From assembly GCA_945910005.1 (NCBI GenBank), contig OX246744.1, positions 42,396,777 through 42,460,776 on the forward strand: a stretch of 64,000 nt of DNA, read 5' to 3'. Below, piece by piece: positions 45,232 to 56,310 of the stretch (position 1 is its first letter; each line of letters starts with the position of its first letter). A program made the position numbers and the translations under genes. The DNA is from Isoperla grammatica (taxonomy: Eukaryota > Arthropoda > Insecta > Plecoptera > Perlodidae). The notes beneath the pieces were generated by a model that saw nothing but the letters and a program-made list of their open reading frames with translations, had not been told where the DNA came from and did not search any database.

Positions 45232-45513
45232 TGCTTTTTAACAGTCGATGAATAGAACTCTAAGCATTACCCATCCATTTGTTTGTGTGGTATTACGTTA
45301 CTGTTTACAATAGTTCCTATAACGTTTGGGCTGAATGATGAGTTTATTTTCGTTGACATGTATGAGATAAGTAGAAGACACTTGTTGGTCCTAACACTAC
45401 TGCGTGAGTGGGCACTTTATTCTTAAAATATCAGCCTCGTCGTAGCTGGGGGGATTGAACCCCTAAATTCCCCCCTAGTTACGCCACTGGTTCTGGCACT
45501 TCTCGTTTAGCAA

Positions 45514-46752
45514 TAGGCCACTGCTTACAGGGAACGTTGTTTAGCCCCAGCCTTACAGGGAACGCAGTATATCGTCGTATTGGGCATCATGTGTACATGT
45601 CTTACAGGGAACGTAGTTTACCCCCGTCCTTACAGCGCACGCAGTATATCGTATTGTCCATGTGTACATGTCTTACAGGGAACGTAGTTTAGCCCCGGGC
45701 TTACAGCGCACGCAGTTTATCGTATTGGGCATGTGTACATGTCTTACAGGGAACGTAGTTTAGCCCCGTCCTTACAGCGCACGCAGTATATCGTATTGGG
45801 CATGTGTACATGTCTTACAGGGAACGTAGTTTAGCCCCGTCCTTACAGCGCACGCAGTATATCGTATTGGGCATGTGTACATGTCTTACAGGGAACGTAG
45901 TTTAGCTCGGTCCTTACAGCGCACGCAGTATATCGTATTGGGCATGTGTACATGTCTTACAGGGAACGTAGTTTAGCCCCGTGCTTACAGAGCACGCAGT
46001 ATATCGTATTGGGCATGTGTACATGTCTTACAGGGAACGTAGTTTAGCCCCGTGCTTACAGAGCACGCATTATATCGTATTAGGCATGTGTACATGTCTT
46101 ACAGGGAACGTAGTTTAGGTCGGTCCTTACAGAGCACACAGTATATCGTATTGGGCATGTGTACATGTCTTACATTGAACGTAGTTTAGGTCGGTCCTTA
46201 CAGAGCACACAGTATATCGTATTGGGCATGCGACAGTGTACATGTCTTACAGGGAACGTAGTTTAGCCGCGTCCTTAAAGAGCACGCAGTATATCGTATT
46301 GGGCATGCGAGAGTGTACATGTCTTACAGGGAACGTAGTTTAGGTCGGTCCTTACAGAGCACGCAGTATATCGTATTGGGCATGTGTACATGTCTTACAG
46401 GGAACGTAGTTTAGCCCCGTTCTTACAGTGTACGCAGTATATCGTATTGGGCATGCGACAGTGTACATGTCTTACAGGGAACGTAGTTTAGCCCCGTTCT
46501 TACAGAGCACGCAGTATATCGTATTGGGCATGCGACAGTGTACATGTCTTACAGGGAACGTAGTTTAGCCCCGTGCTTACAGCGCACGCAGTATATCGTA
46601 TTGGGCATGTGTACATGTCTTACAGGGAACGTAGTTTAGCTCGGTCCTTACAGCGCACGCAGTATATCGTATTGGGCATCATGTGAACATGCCTTACAGG
46701 GAACGTAGTTTAGCTCGGTCCTTACAGCGCACGCAGTATATCGTATTGGGCA
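45514..46752 (+). repeat. 71-bp tandem array, about 17 copies
   Basis: Each unit has two related halves: CTTACAGGGAACGTAGTTTA and CTTACAGCGCACGCAGTATA, then TCGTATTGGGCATGTGTACA. Some units are 77 bp because of a CGACAG or CGAGAG insertion. The halves share CTTACAG..CACG or ..AACG..AGT, so the unit looks like an ancestral dimer. Confidence 0.95.
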
Positions 46753-46854
46753 AGTTGCCAGGCCGACATTGAGAGGTGTGATAAATATCATCAAGTAATT
46801 GTCAAGACGGGGGGGGGAGTTACAGTCTTGCTTGTTTGGTCTACGGCCAACGCG

Positions 46855-47220
46855 GGGACAACTGTACAGTCACGGCAAGAATGTGCTGCCCCTACTCGCT
46901 CAGCCCTCAACGCGACACTGTACAGTCACTGCAAGAATGCTCTACTCCTACTACAAGCTCAGCCCTCAACGCGACAAGGTACAGTCTCTACAGCAAGTGT
47001 GTAGACTGCCTGCCCGCTCACCCCTCAACGCGACGCGGTACAGTCCCAACAGCAAGTGTGTAGACTGCCTGCCCGCTCAGCCCTCAACGCGACGCGGTAC
47101 AGTCACAGCAAGAACACACTACTCGCTCAGCCCTCAACGCAGCACGGTACCGCCACTGGGTACAGTCCCAACAGCAAGTATGTAGACTGCCTGCCCGCTC
47201 AGCCATCAACGCGACGCGAT
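46855..47220 (+). repeat. imperfect 60-bp tandem repeat
   Basis: Units contain GCTCAGCCCTCAACGCGAC and GGTACAGTC, with 50-60 bp spacing and many small changes. The frames through it are incidental. Confidence 0.85.
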
Positions 47221-47552
47221 GCCCCGCCCACCCACCTGTCACACCTCGCTCGCCGCTTCTGCTGCACTGAAGACTGAAGACTGAAGACGAGTGCAGCTCC
47301 TGGAACCAGAGTAAACATAGACCCATTAGCCAGCAAGTCTACAACACAAGGAATGCCACTTGGAAGGAAAACACACAAACACACAGACTGTTGTTCCTGC
47401 TATGATGATAACGCTCAAGATGATAGTTCGGTAGAAGCAGCAGACTTGAATAAGCAATTTTATACAAAATATTCAAGCAAGTATCTGTTCTTGTTTCATT
47501 CGAATTTTGTACGACTCTTTGGTATTTAGCGTTTACAGCGCATCTTACAATG

Positions 47553-47827
47553 ACCGATAGAGGTGGCTCAGCGGTGAGACGCGAGACTCTAATTCGGGAG
47601 GTCGCCGGTTCGATTCCGGCCACCGGCAATCCTGACTGAAGTTTTTTACGAGGTTTTCTTCAGTCGTAAAAGCGGAGACTGAGTCATACTATCAGATCAG
47701 CCCTCGGACAATCCTTCCCAACTATCCAAACACCCTAATAACCTAGTTATAGTCACCTGAAGAGGGGCACATCAGGTAAAGCTGGTGTGCACCCTAGAAC
47801 GGGTATTCCTACAAAAATTATTATTAC
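47553..47827 (+). mobile_element. SINE1 copy, complete (275 bp)
   Basis: Head with TGGCTCAGCGGTGAGACG and GGTTCGATTCC (perfect B box), full body, and 3' end GGTGTGCACCCTAGAACGGG with an AATTATTATT tail. It is flanked by CTTACAATG on both sides. Confidence 0.93.
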
Positions 47828-47894
47828 CTTACAATGGTCGTGTATGGAAATGTGTCACGACAACGCCTGCCAACAGTCAGATCACTACAACACT

Positions 47895-47933
47895 GGTGGC
47901 AGAGAACGAGATACAACTAGATTTAGGTTGGTA
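47895..47933 (+). repeat. RepX fragment interrupted by M3
   Basis: Resembles the RepX words ending TTTAGGTTGGTA seen at 53.6 and 59.88 kb. The next bases are the M3 left end. Confidence 0.6.
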
Positions 47934-48235
47934 ATGTTGGCCCAATTCTCATGGTTAGGACATAGCCGTGGTTCCAATAGCGCCAACTTCATAATCTACG
48001 TCGTCAGTTCCTACCATCCAATTCAAACAGGTCCACTAGGGATAATTTACGACCTTGCGTTGATTACCTGCAACGGTGGGCGTGGCTAATTAGGCTTGTG
48101 CACTCTTACTGCATTTACGAATGTGTGAAAGAACGGCGGTGAGGAATAGGTTGATATTAGTGAAATTAGCGCAACATGGAAGGGGCAGTAGATAGGATCA
48201 GCGTCGGTATGCAACTACTTACGTTAGGGGTAGTA
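47934..48235 (+). mobile_element. M3 MITE, B subtype
   Basis: Starts ATGTTGGCCCAATTCTC with a decayed TIR and ends ACTTACGTTAGGGGTAG. It carries ACGGTGGGCGTGGCTAATTA and ACGAATGTGTGAAAGAACGG. Confidence 0.8.
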
Positions 48236-48260
48236 TCTTAATCCATGACGTCAGCAGATA

Positions 48261-48421
48261 TACTCGTCGTACAACATCTTCGGTAATGCTTCCGTCACGG
48301 GTGGGTGAGCGGCAGCCAACCAGCCACCGTGGCTTATTCAAATACCTGCTCGGGTTGGCCGAGACCGTAAACACGTCATTGATTGATGACGAAAGCATTA
48401 CCGAAGTTGTTATAAGAGACC
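48261..48421 (+). mobile_element. M1 MITE copy 3 (161 bp)
   Basis: TA-flanked, core GCTTCCGTCACGGGTGGG. The right TIR is partly decayed (TTATAAGAGACC). Confidence 0.88.
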
Positions 48422-48564
48422 TATAGCTAGGTACGTCGTGGGACTGTAGATTGGACCAGCCCGCGGCTATTGACAAGCTAATGTGATGGACACAACATAG
48501 TGAGATGATAATACACCGGGTCTAATGTGTGTCATTATATTAGAGGCTGTGGTTATGACGCATC

Positions 48565-49028
48565 ACACGCGCCTCACGAAGCCTCACGAAGCTACACGAA
48601 GCCTCACGAAGCCTCACGGAGCCTCACGAAGCCTCACGAAGCCTCACGAAGCCACACGAAGCCTCACGAAGCCTCACGAAGCTACACGAAGCCTCACGAA
48701 GCCACACGAAGCTACACGAAGCCTCACGAAGCTACACGAAGCCTCACGAAGCCTCACGAAGCTACACGAAGCTACACGAAGCCTCACGAAGCTACACGAA
48801 GCTACACGAACCCTCACGAAGCCTCACGGAGCCTCCGAAGCCTCACGAAGCCTCACGAAGCTACACGAAGCCTCACGAAGCTACACGAAGCCTCACGAAG
48901 CCTCACGAAGCTACACGAAGCCACACGAAGCCTCACGAAGCCTCACGAAGCCTCACGAAGCCTCACGAAGCCACACGAAGCCTCACGAAGCCACACGAAG
49001 CTACACGAAGCCTCACGAAGCCTCGCGA
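48565..49028 (+). repeat. 10-bp tandem array (CACGAAGCCT), about 45 copies
   Basis: Units alternate between CACGAAGCCT, CACGAAGCTA and CACGAAGCCA. Because 30 bp is ten codons, long frames in two phases are open (about 170-180 codons), but they only reflect the repeat. Confidence 0.97.
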
Positions 49029-49074
49029 ATAAGCGAGACATGACTTCGTGTATAACAGAAAGAGCTCAGCGGTA

Positions 49075-49570
49075 AAGTTGCCCCCACGAAAGTATTCTGA
49101 TGCTCACGACACAGCCGGGTCCAAAGTGACAACTAAATTGTCTAATTTTCTAATTCCTACCGTCTAATCTAAACAAGTCCATTGGGGATAATTTAAAACC
49201 TTTCGTTGGTTACCTGTAACGGTGGGTGTGGCCAAACCGCCTGTGCACTCGACTACCGAACCGTGCATTTACGAATGTGTGAAAGAACGCCAGGTATCTG
49301 GTGATTTTCTTTCAATTGGCGCGGTTGAAAGGGGCGGTAGACAATGACCTGAGATCGGTGTGCGAATACTTTCATAGGGACTATTATATCTGTTGATTTT
49401 CTTTCAATTGGCGCGGTTGAAAGGGGCGGTAGACAATGACCTGAGATCGGTATGCGAATACTTTCGTTGGGACTAGTATATCTGTTGATTTTCTTTCAAT
49501 TGGAGCGCTTGAAAGGGGCAGTAGACAATGACCTGAGATCGGTATGCGAATACTTTCGTTGGGACTAGTA
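49075..49570 (+). mobile_element. M3 MITE, A subtype, with triplicated end
   Basis: Left end AAGTTGCCCCCACGAAAGTATTC, right end GAATACTTTCGTTGGGACTAG, TA-flanked, 496 bp. The last 91 bp, including the TIR, occur three times in tandem (from about 49296). This is the mirror arrangement of the element at 20.2-20.65 kb. Confidence 0.9.
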
Positions 49571-49901
49571 TATCACGGGAGGTACCTCCATAGTCCGTCC
49601 ATACACTTATGATGGGGGTTTTCATATGCTTTACGTCGGACGTTGGCCGATTGTAGCCATTTACAAACATTCGCTGGCACCGCCCCCTCGACGTTCGTCG
49701 AGAATTCTACGGGCTGCGGTTGGCCAACGTCCAACGTCCAACGTCAACGTCCGACGTTAGGGCATGGGAACGCACCATTATGTACTCGGAAATAGAAAGT
49801 ATCAATCAAGACAATCATATACGATGCTTTATACGTTATTATTGAATGATGATCGAGTTTACTTTAACGACGTACTCGACAACTATGATCACATGACGTT
49901 A

Positions 49902-50199
49902 AAGGTCTCTCACACCAAGAAGTAAGATAGTGTCAGGGGAGTCAGGACCGCCTACAATAAGTTTCCAACTTAACAAGTGCGAACCACTAACGTTTTTCCC
50001 GATTATCTAGTACAATTTGGTTGTGTTTTAGTTTTTTGACGGAAACCTGCTTGCACGTTTTCTTGTGCGTTACCGTCAAAAAACTTAACGCAACCAAATA
50101 GTACTAGATAATCGGGTAAAACGTCAGTGATTCGCAATTGTTAAGTTGGAAAATGTGGGCAGTCCTGATACTATCTTACTTCTTGCTGTGAGAGACCTA
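49902..50199. mobile_element. long foldback MITE (298 bp)
   Basis: Arms of about 130 bp: AAGGTCTCTCACACCAAG against its complement, and TTTGACGGAAACC / GGTAACGCACAAG-type inner sequence. TA-flanked. It would form a long hairpin. Confidence 0.88.
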
Positions 50200-50266
50200 T
50201 ACCAAGGATTGGAAACGTTCGCTTGGCACAAGTTTAGCTTCTATTCCGTTAAGGTGAAGAGGACTA

Positions 50267-50615
50267 CTCGCCAATATTAAAACCCGCGAAATTAACGTAT
50301 TTTCGTTGTATCTCAATAACGCCAACCAATATCGAAAAAGTGACAACTACGCTTATTTTGGATTCGTGAGAGCTCAATACCGTAAGAAAAAGATTTCGTA
50401 GATTGTAGTAATTATAGTTGTTATTTCTAATTAACTTGTGAATTAATTAAATAAGAAATAATAATTATAATTACTGAAAACTAATAAAACTTTTTACTAC
50501 GGTATTGAGCTCTCACAAATTCAAAATATGCGTAGTTGTCACTTTTTCGATATTGTGTGGAGTTATTGAGATATGACGAAAATACGTTAATTTCGCGGGT
50601 TATAATATTGGCGAG
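50267..50615. mobile_element. long foldback MITE (349 bp)
   Basis: Arms CTCGCCAATATTAAAACCCG and complement, continuing through AACGTATTTTCGT and GTGACAACTACGC. TA-flanked. It sits only about 65 bp from the previous foldback. Confidence 0.88.
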
Positions 50616-51017
50616 TATTCCGCGCTCTCAAATCTCCGGTAAAAGTTCGTGAAACCGGACCTCAACTACATCAAAATAACATTGCCCACATCATCCAATA
50701 GTAGGAAGATACCTGGAAGGCGTCTACTGAGTCAATAAGACCCTATCTGCATCGCCTCGCCGAGTGTTGAAACAGTTCATGTTCCAGAGTAATTATTGTG
50801 CAATGACGCAAGTCGGCCGGCCACATTACCATACGCCCCCCCAGGCGGGCCACAGGTGACCTCCCCCCCCACCCACCCCCTCCAGGCATCGACACGCGAG
50901 AGGGGGTTGACCTGGGCTGAAGGCGTCGCTGTTCTTGTTAGCGGCAACACCAAGCTACACGATGCAGCTGAATCCAAGCTACACGATGCAGTTAAACCCA
51001 CGCTACACGATGTACCA

Positions 51018-51290
51018 TAATAATAATTTTTGTAGGAATCCCTGTAATAGGGTGCACAACAGCTTTACCTGATGTGCCCCTCTTCAGGTGACTAACTAGG
51101 TACATTAAGGTGTTTGGATAGTTGGGAAGAATGTCCGAGGGCTGATAGTAGGACTAGGTCCCAGCATTCGCCTTTACGACTGAGGAAAACCTCGGAAAAA
51201 CCTTCAGTCAGATCTGCCGGTGGCCGGAATCGAACCGGCGACCTCCCGAATTAGAGTCTCGCGTCTTAGCGCTAAGCCACCTCTATCGGT
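51018..51290 (-). mobile_element. SINE1 copy, complete (273 bp)
   Basis: Minus-strand head near the right edge (B box GGTTCGATTCCGG). Duplication GATGTACCA at 51009-51017 and 51291-51299. Confidence 0.93.
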
Positions 51291-51299
51291 GATGTACCA

Positions 51300-53107
51300 A
51301 AGACACCCTAGCGATAACAGCCAGTGGCAAGTGAGGCTAAAGCCACCTGTCTATGTGTACAATGAGTGCACACACCATAGACAGTGATAACAGCCAGTGG
51401 CAAGTGAGGCTATTTCGGGACTGTTGTTTGCTTTGCTTTCTCTTGTCGAGATAGATCGCGATGCTTGGATCCCACATTGGAGGCGTTGTGGGCATACCAC
51501 ACAAACACACACAGTGTAAAGTCTTGCCGCTGGAACGATTCCCACTCGAAAGATAACATTCATGCCTAAACGGCTAATTGTCCCCTTTGTTGGTCAACAT
51601 GTTGGTATTTCCAGACATGTTTCCCCTTTTTCAATCGACTCGAGTGGAAAACAGTACAGGGGGTTTCCGAAGGCTACCAACCACCCTGCAAACTACGGGT
51701 ACATAGAACCACAGATAACCGTGTCACATCAACAACAACACCCTGTAGCAAGCACTTGCCTCTTCTGACGAGAATTCCATTCATATTTGGCATTTACATT
51801 GGCTCCAGCCTCCTGATTGGCGAAATGTTTGAAACTCGTGTTCCGATTGGTGAATAGGGTTAAACACTCCACGTGGAGTTGTTCCTTTCATCCAAATTAT
51901 TGTGTCGCATTACTTCTGGTATTTAGTCATAATGACATCTACTTATCTCGGCCAGTGATCTTAGATCTTGGGTTGGGTATCGTCTGAACGGCCGGACTTT
52001 ACACTCTTTACACTCATACTGGGCCGAGCAACACTTAGATCCCACATTGGAGGCGTTGCGGGCATACCACACAAACACACTTAGTGTACACTCTTTACAC
52101 TCATACAGGGCCGAGCATGAGGTAAGTAAGCTCGGTTTGGTCACCCTTGCACTTTCCGTGGGTTGCCGGATAATTGCGATACTGAAGAGTTGGGGGAACC
52201 TGCCCTATATGTGAGACGCACCCTATAGAGTTATGCCAGAGAATGTATTTATTTATTTACTTATTTATTAGCAACCCAAATACAGCCATAGACCATTTTA
52301 CATTGTATTGTATCTAAATCTAAACAAGTATGAAAATTCTAAACTAATCACCAACGTATAAGTTAATTAATTAGTTAACATATACTAGCTATCAATCTAG
52401 AGTAAGAAATAACTAATTCTAAAATAGGCACAGAGAACAAATAAAGAGAAAAAAAATAGAGGAAGCATGTGTGTTAATAGAATTAGATGCAGCAGTAGGA
52501 CAGTATCAATGGTGGCTAACAAGAGGTTTAGCATGGCGAATGAAATCAAGGCGGGATGAGAAAATATCAAGAGTGGGTGTAGCAATGGTGTTATATGTGA
52601 CAGGTAATCAGTAAAAGAGGGAGCGTTTAATAATTTTAAGACGAGGAGTAGGTAAGTGAAAGAGTTGAGTCGATCTATTTATTTGGACGGGATGCATATA
52701 ATGCACGATGCTAAGCGAAGACGAATCGCCTATAGGCCTACATTCGCTACTCTAGTAGTATGTATACACACAGGGACAGGGAGGCCCCAGGCCAGCCGAT
52801 CACTGGGACGTTCCGCTATTTAATTACCCCGCCATTAGAGTTGTCCTAATAGCTGGTTATTAGGCAATGCGCGCGCAGCCAGCACGACGTAGCGCCTAAG
52901 TGGGTGAGCGCCTAAATCATATTCATAAGACATAATAAGATAATAATAAGGAACAGTCATTCATAAAAGATTTAACTAAATTCTCTACGTAAGGTGACAT
53001 GTTTTGACTTACTATTTGACTGAATCTTATAGCAATCCTTACCTACAGATATCGGTTGTTCCGCACGGAAGGCAGGCAGGCCGACAAACAGACAAGGTTG
53101 GAATTCA
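51300..53107. other. unannotated spacer with short duplications
   Basis: GATAACAGCCAGTGGCAAGT recurs 74 bp apart at 51313 and 51387. A segment with CCCACATTGGAGGCGTTG occurs at about 51470 and again at 52033. No exon is supported. Confidence 0.4.
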
Positions 53108-53109
53108 TA

Positions 53110-53221
53110 GTCGGCCCCTCCACCTAGGGGCGCCCATTGTTACCAAGGTAACAATTGTTTCCATGTTATTTCCCATAAACAAAACAAATCCATACCAACA
53201 ATGGGTGCCCCTAGGTGCGAC
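53110..53221. mobile_element. 112-bp foldback MITE
   Basis: Inverted words CCTAGGGGCGCCCATTGTT and AACAATGGGTGCCCCTAGG near the two ends, GTCG and CGAC at the termini, TA on both sides. Confidence 0.8.
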
Positions 53222-53394
53222 TATGAGTTTTTACTACCGAAATACCGAATGTGGCGAACCAGTATATTAGGTTATTTTTATTACTGCAACTGTTATTTCA
53301 ATAGTTAACTCGGTCGTAACGTACTTTGCAAACGACTTGACGAAGTATTGGTTACTTGTGAGCACAGCGGGGTAGTACCAGTGGAGCTGGTATA

Positions 53395-53700
53395 CTGGCG
53401 ACGCCGTAAGAAGCGAGGTGTCCCCTAAAATACTTAGAAGAGACGGTCGCTCCACACGGTCTATTTCAACGGTATTCAACTCGATGTTGCCCGATACCTG
53501 CATGTTATTGTCCACTGTATTGACTGCAACGACCGTGAATGGAATGCAACCCCACCACGTCTGACAACATGCGGACGATATTATCACTACAATACCCGAG
53601 GCAGGAGAACGGGATGCGACTAGATTTAGGTTGGTAGTTGTCACACGCGTCACTTCACTATTACATAATCCGTGACGACAACATCTTGCAAGTTAACGCG
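53395..53700 (+). repeat. RepX dispersed repeat copy 1
   Basis: Shares AGAGACGGTCG, GACCGTGAATGGAATGC and CACCACGTCTGACAACA with the copy at 59.5-59.95 kb. A reverse fragment lies at 55.02-55.10 kb. It is of unknown class. In this copy the insertion site of the 59.7-kb MITE is empty. Confidence 0.8.
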
Positions 53701-53994
53701 ACGCGACTATAGGTTGGTACTTGTGAATGTTACTCGTATGCACAGCGGGGGGTACAAGTGAAGCCGGTAGGTTGGTACTTGTGAATGTTACGACCAGCAG
53801 AGGTGGCTTCCGAACAGCTGCACGCGGCGACAAAAACCGATTAAATACATTCGTCAAGTGGAGGAAGGAAGGAGTTTAATGGCGACGGATTCCTGCATAG
53901 GTTAGCGGGCGTAGGGGCAAAGATTACTGAGTGGTAGGGGTTAACATAATACACGACCCCCTCGAGGGCAAGGAGAGGGTTGAGATCGCTGCTA

Positions 53995-54157
53995 AAGTCG
54001 TCGTACAACAACTTCGGTAATGCTTTCGTCATCAATCAATGACGTGTTTACGGTCTCGGGCAACCCGAGCAGGTATTTGAATTAGCCACGGCCGCTGGTT
54101 GGCTGCCGCTCACCCACCCGTGACGGAAGCATTACCGAAGATGTTGTACGACGACTA
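53995..54157 (-). mobile_element. M1 MITE copy 4 (163 bp)
   Basis: TA-flanked, TIRs AAGTCGTCGTACAACAACTT and near complement. Its right end lies only 11 bp before the candidate exon start at 54169. Confidence 0.93.
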
Positions 54158-54168
54158 TATTACATATT

Positions 54169-54371
54169 ATGTACGAGCAATGCTTGACCGTTGGCATTTG
54201 GATATTTGTTGTGGCTGTATGTCTATCTAGCTATTCTGCGGAACTCCCGATTTCGGTCAGAGGGAAGGGTAGTCTCTACGTCAAAAACCACAGAAAATGT
54301 TCATTATTAAATTATATCTCAAGATTGCAACAAGAAATCGAAAATCTAAATCAGCAGCGCACTGTGCTTTG
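54169..54371 (+). CDS. candidate first exon of a small secreted protein
   Basis: The 67-residue frame starts with a good signal-peptide pattern: a short N-terminus, a hydrophobic core at about residues 6-19, and a probable cleavage site after SYSA (residue 24). The predicted mature part is basic, with a single Cys at about position 44, then a Leu/Ile-rich amphipathic stretch SRLQQEIENLNQQ that could form a helix or coiled coil. It ends at a strong donor (TTTG then GTAAGC). No peptide family is recognised. An incomplete peptide-hormone precursor is one reading, a short secreted protein another. An M1 MITE ends 11 bp upstream, so any promoter would lie in or beyond that insertion. No downstream exon was found. 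Confidence 0.4.
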
Positions 54372-54375
54372 GTAA

Positions 54376-55009
54376 GCACTACAGGCTGAATACAATATTA
54401 TAACTATTAGCGTAGTATTTTGATTATAATTCGATAATTAGTAATACAATTAATTATTTATAAAAAAACATACTGATTATAATGTAAGACACAACTCAGA
54501 GCATTCAATGTGTAGGCAATGAGTTTAAAATACCTTACGGGATTTTATACACACACAATGGTGTAGGGCTTACTAAACCACATTGCGCTGTTGATTCAGA
54601 TTTTTGATTTCGAAGCCCATTCTTGTGATATAATTTAAAAATGAAAATTTTGTGCGGTTTTTGACGCAGAGGTATCTTTCCCTGTTAACTTAAAATTGCT
54701 TTAAAATGTATTTAAATTGTCCCAAATATAAATAAAAATATGTCATCCTTTAGAGAATTTAGTGTTCTTTCTTATTGCCCAAATCAATACTTCCGTTTTT
54801 CAGATGTTCTTAATTTCTTTTCTTAATTACCCAAAAATATGTTAATCCATATATATAATTTAACGCTCTTTCTTGTGTTCGTTTCATTGTTAAAATAAAG
54901 GTTTCCGTTAAAAATTAACTAATTTCAATGTCAGGTAAGCCCAGTTTGGTGTATTTCTTTTGGCCGTTGTCATGGTGAAAACAATTTAACTGAAAAGTAG
55001 ATTTTAACT
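54376..55009. other. AT-rich spacer, possible intron
   Basis: No repeat family or exon is recognised. Confidence 0.4.
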
Positions 55010-55100
55010 GGACATTGAAACCGTTGTAATAGACCGTGTGGAGCGACCGTCTCTTCTGAAAGTTTTATGGGACACCTTGCTTCTTACGGCGTGGCCAGTA
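55010..55100 (-). repeat. RepX fragment, inverted
   Basis: Contains GACCGTGTGGAGCGACCGTC and CTTCTTACGGCGTGGCCAGT, the reverse of part of the 53.4-kb copy. Confidence 0.7.
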
Positions 55101-55102
55101 TA

Positions 55103-55217
55103 AATAAATCCACATTTAGAGTCTACCCACTCAGTAATGAAACTGATTTGCAGTGGGGGACTTTAATTTAACGCGACTAAACCAACCCTACAAGCTCCAA
55201 ACACCATCGACGAGTTA
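55103..55217 (-). mobile_element. SINE3 3'-end fragment
   Basis: Carries the conserved CATTTAGAGTCTACCCACTC and AAACCAACCCTAC words in reverse. The head and much of the body are absent. Confidence 0.8.
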
Positions 55218-55229
55218 AAGTTGTGTTTG

Positions 55230-55745
55230 TCAGCCTGGCCGGCGGGCTAAGCTGCAGCTATACAAGTATAATGCCTACGCCTCAGGCAAGAACCTGTTAA
55301 GACCGTGTAATTGGTCAGGCTAATGTAAGGGGACACCTCGCTTCTTACGGCGTGGCCGGTATAGTAGTTGTCAGCCTGGCCGGCGGGCTAAGCTGCAGCT
55401 ATACAAGTATAATGCCTACGCCTCAGGCAAGAACCTGTTAAGACCGTGTAATTGGTCAGGCTAATGTAAGGGGACACCTCGCTTCTTACGGCGTGGCCGG
55501 TATAGTAGTTGTCAGCCTGGCCGGCGGGCTAAGCTGCAGCTATACAAGTATAACGCCTACGCCTCAGGCAAGAACCTGTTTAGACCGGGTTATTGGTCAG
55601 GCTAATGTTAGGGGACACCTCGCTTCTTACGGCGTGGCCGGTATAGTAGTTGTCAGCCTAGCCGGCGGGCTAAGCTGCAGCTATACAACTATAACGCCTA
55701 CGCCTCAGGCAAGAACCTGTTTAGAACGTGGCCGCGTAATTGGTC
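55230..55745 (+). repeat. 141-bp tandem repeat, four copies
   Basis: Units start CAGCCTGGCCGGCGGGCTAA at 55231, 55372, 55513 and 55654. They include the RepX-like CCTCGCTTCTTACGGCGTGG, so the array probably grew from a RepX end. Because 141 is divisible by three, the last units keep one open frame. Confidence 0.94.
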
Positions 55746-56019
55746 GGGCTAATTACTCGAAACTGTTGCCTGGCCAACGTGCGATAAGAATCTTGACAGT
55801 GAATTATTACCTTTATTTATAATACATTCAATTATTTCAGCAATGTATGTTATAAAACTTATAATGCCATTTACATGCACGCGTAAATAACAGTTTGTAT
55901 TTGTTCTAGCATGACGATTAGGCCTCCATACTGACTTTATGTTTTCACTCTTGTGGGGCTAGTTGGTCATAGGTTTATTCCTACAGAAAAAAGGTCCATG
56001 GTTAGATATTAAAATTATT

Positions 56020-56310
56020 GTTCCTCCAACGTTATTATTCTTATGCTTACGACATAGCCGCGTACTAACTTAATTTTCACTTCTCTAGTTCCATCTAATT
56101 GAAACATATCCATTAGGGATAATTTACAACATTCCATTGGTTACCTGGAACGGTGGGCGTTGCTTATTAGGCTTGTGCACTCTACTAAGCTAGAGACTGC
56201 ATTTGCGAATGTGTGAAAGAACGCCAGAAATCTGGTGATCTTGTTTGAATTACAACGCGTGAACGTAGAGGTTGGAGGTCGATATGCGAATACTTACGTT
56301 GGGGCGAGTA
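56020..56310 (+). mobile_element. M3 MITE, B subtype
   Basis: Contains CTTATGCTTACGACATAGCC, GGAACGGTGGGCG and the right end GCGAATACTTACGTTGGGGC. The left TIR is decayed. Confidence 0.8.

Noticed and set aside
45430..45489. Tiny hAT element
   Set aside because: The right end TTACGCCACTG is good, but the supposed left end is too degenerate and no 8-bp duplication is visible.
47553..47630. tRNA gene
   Set aside because: It is the head of SINE1 and recurs in five copies with the same body and target duplications.
48525..49075. Open frames of 172 and 182 codons
   Set aside because: They are produced entirely by a 10-bp tandem repeat, and two phases are open at once.
54169..54371. Assignment to a named peptide-hormone family
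   Set aside because: A weak resemblance in layout to class B GPCR ligands was considered, but too few residues agree. It is left unnamed.
55493..55822. 109-codon frame with a repeated Ala-Gly-Ile-Val motif
   Set aside because: The 141-bp minisatellite keeps frame by length. There is no domain and no splice context.
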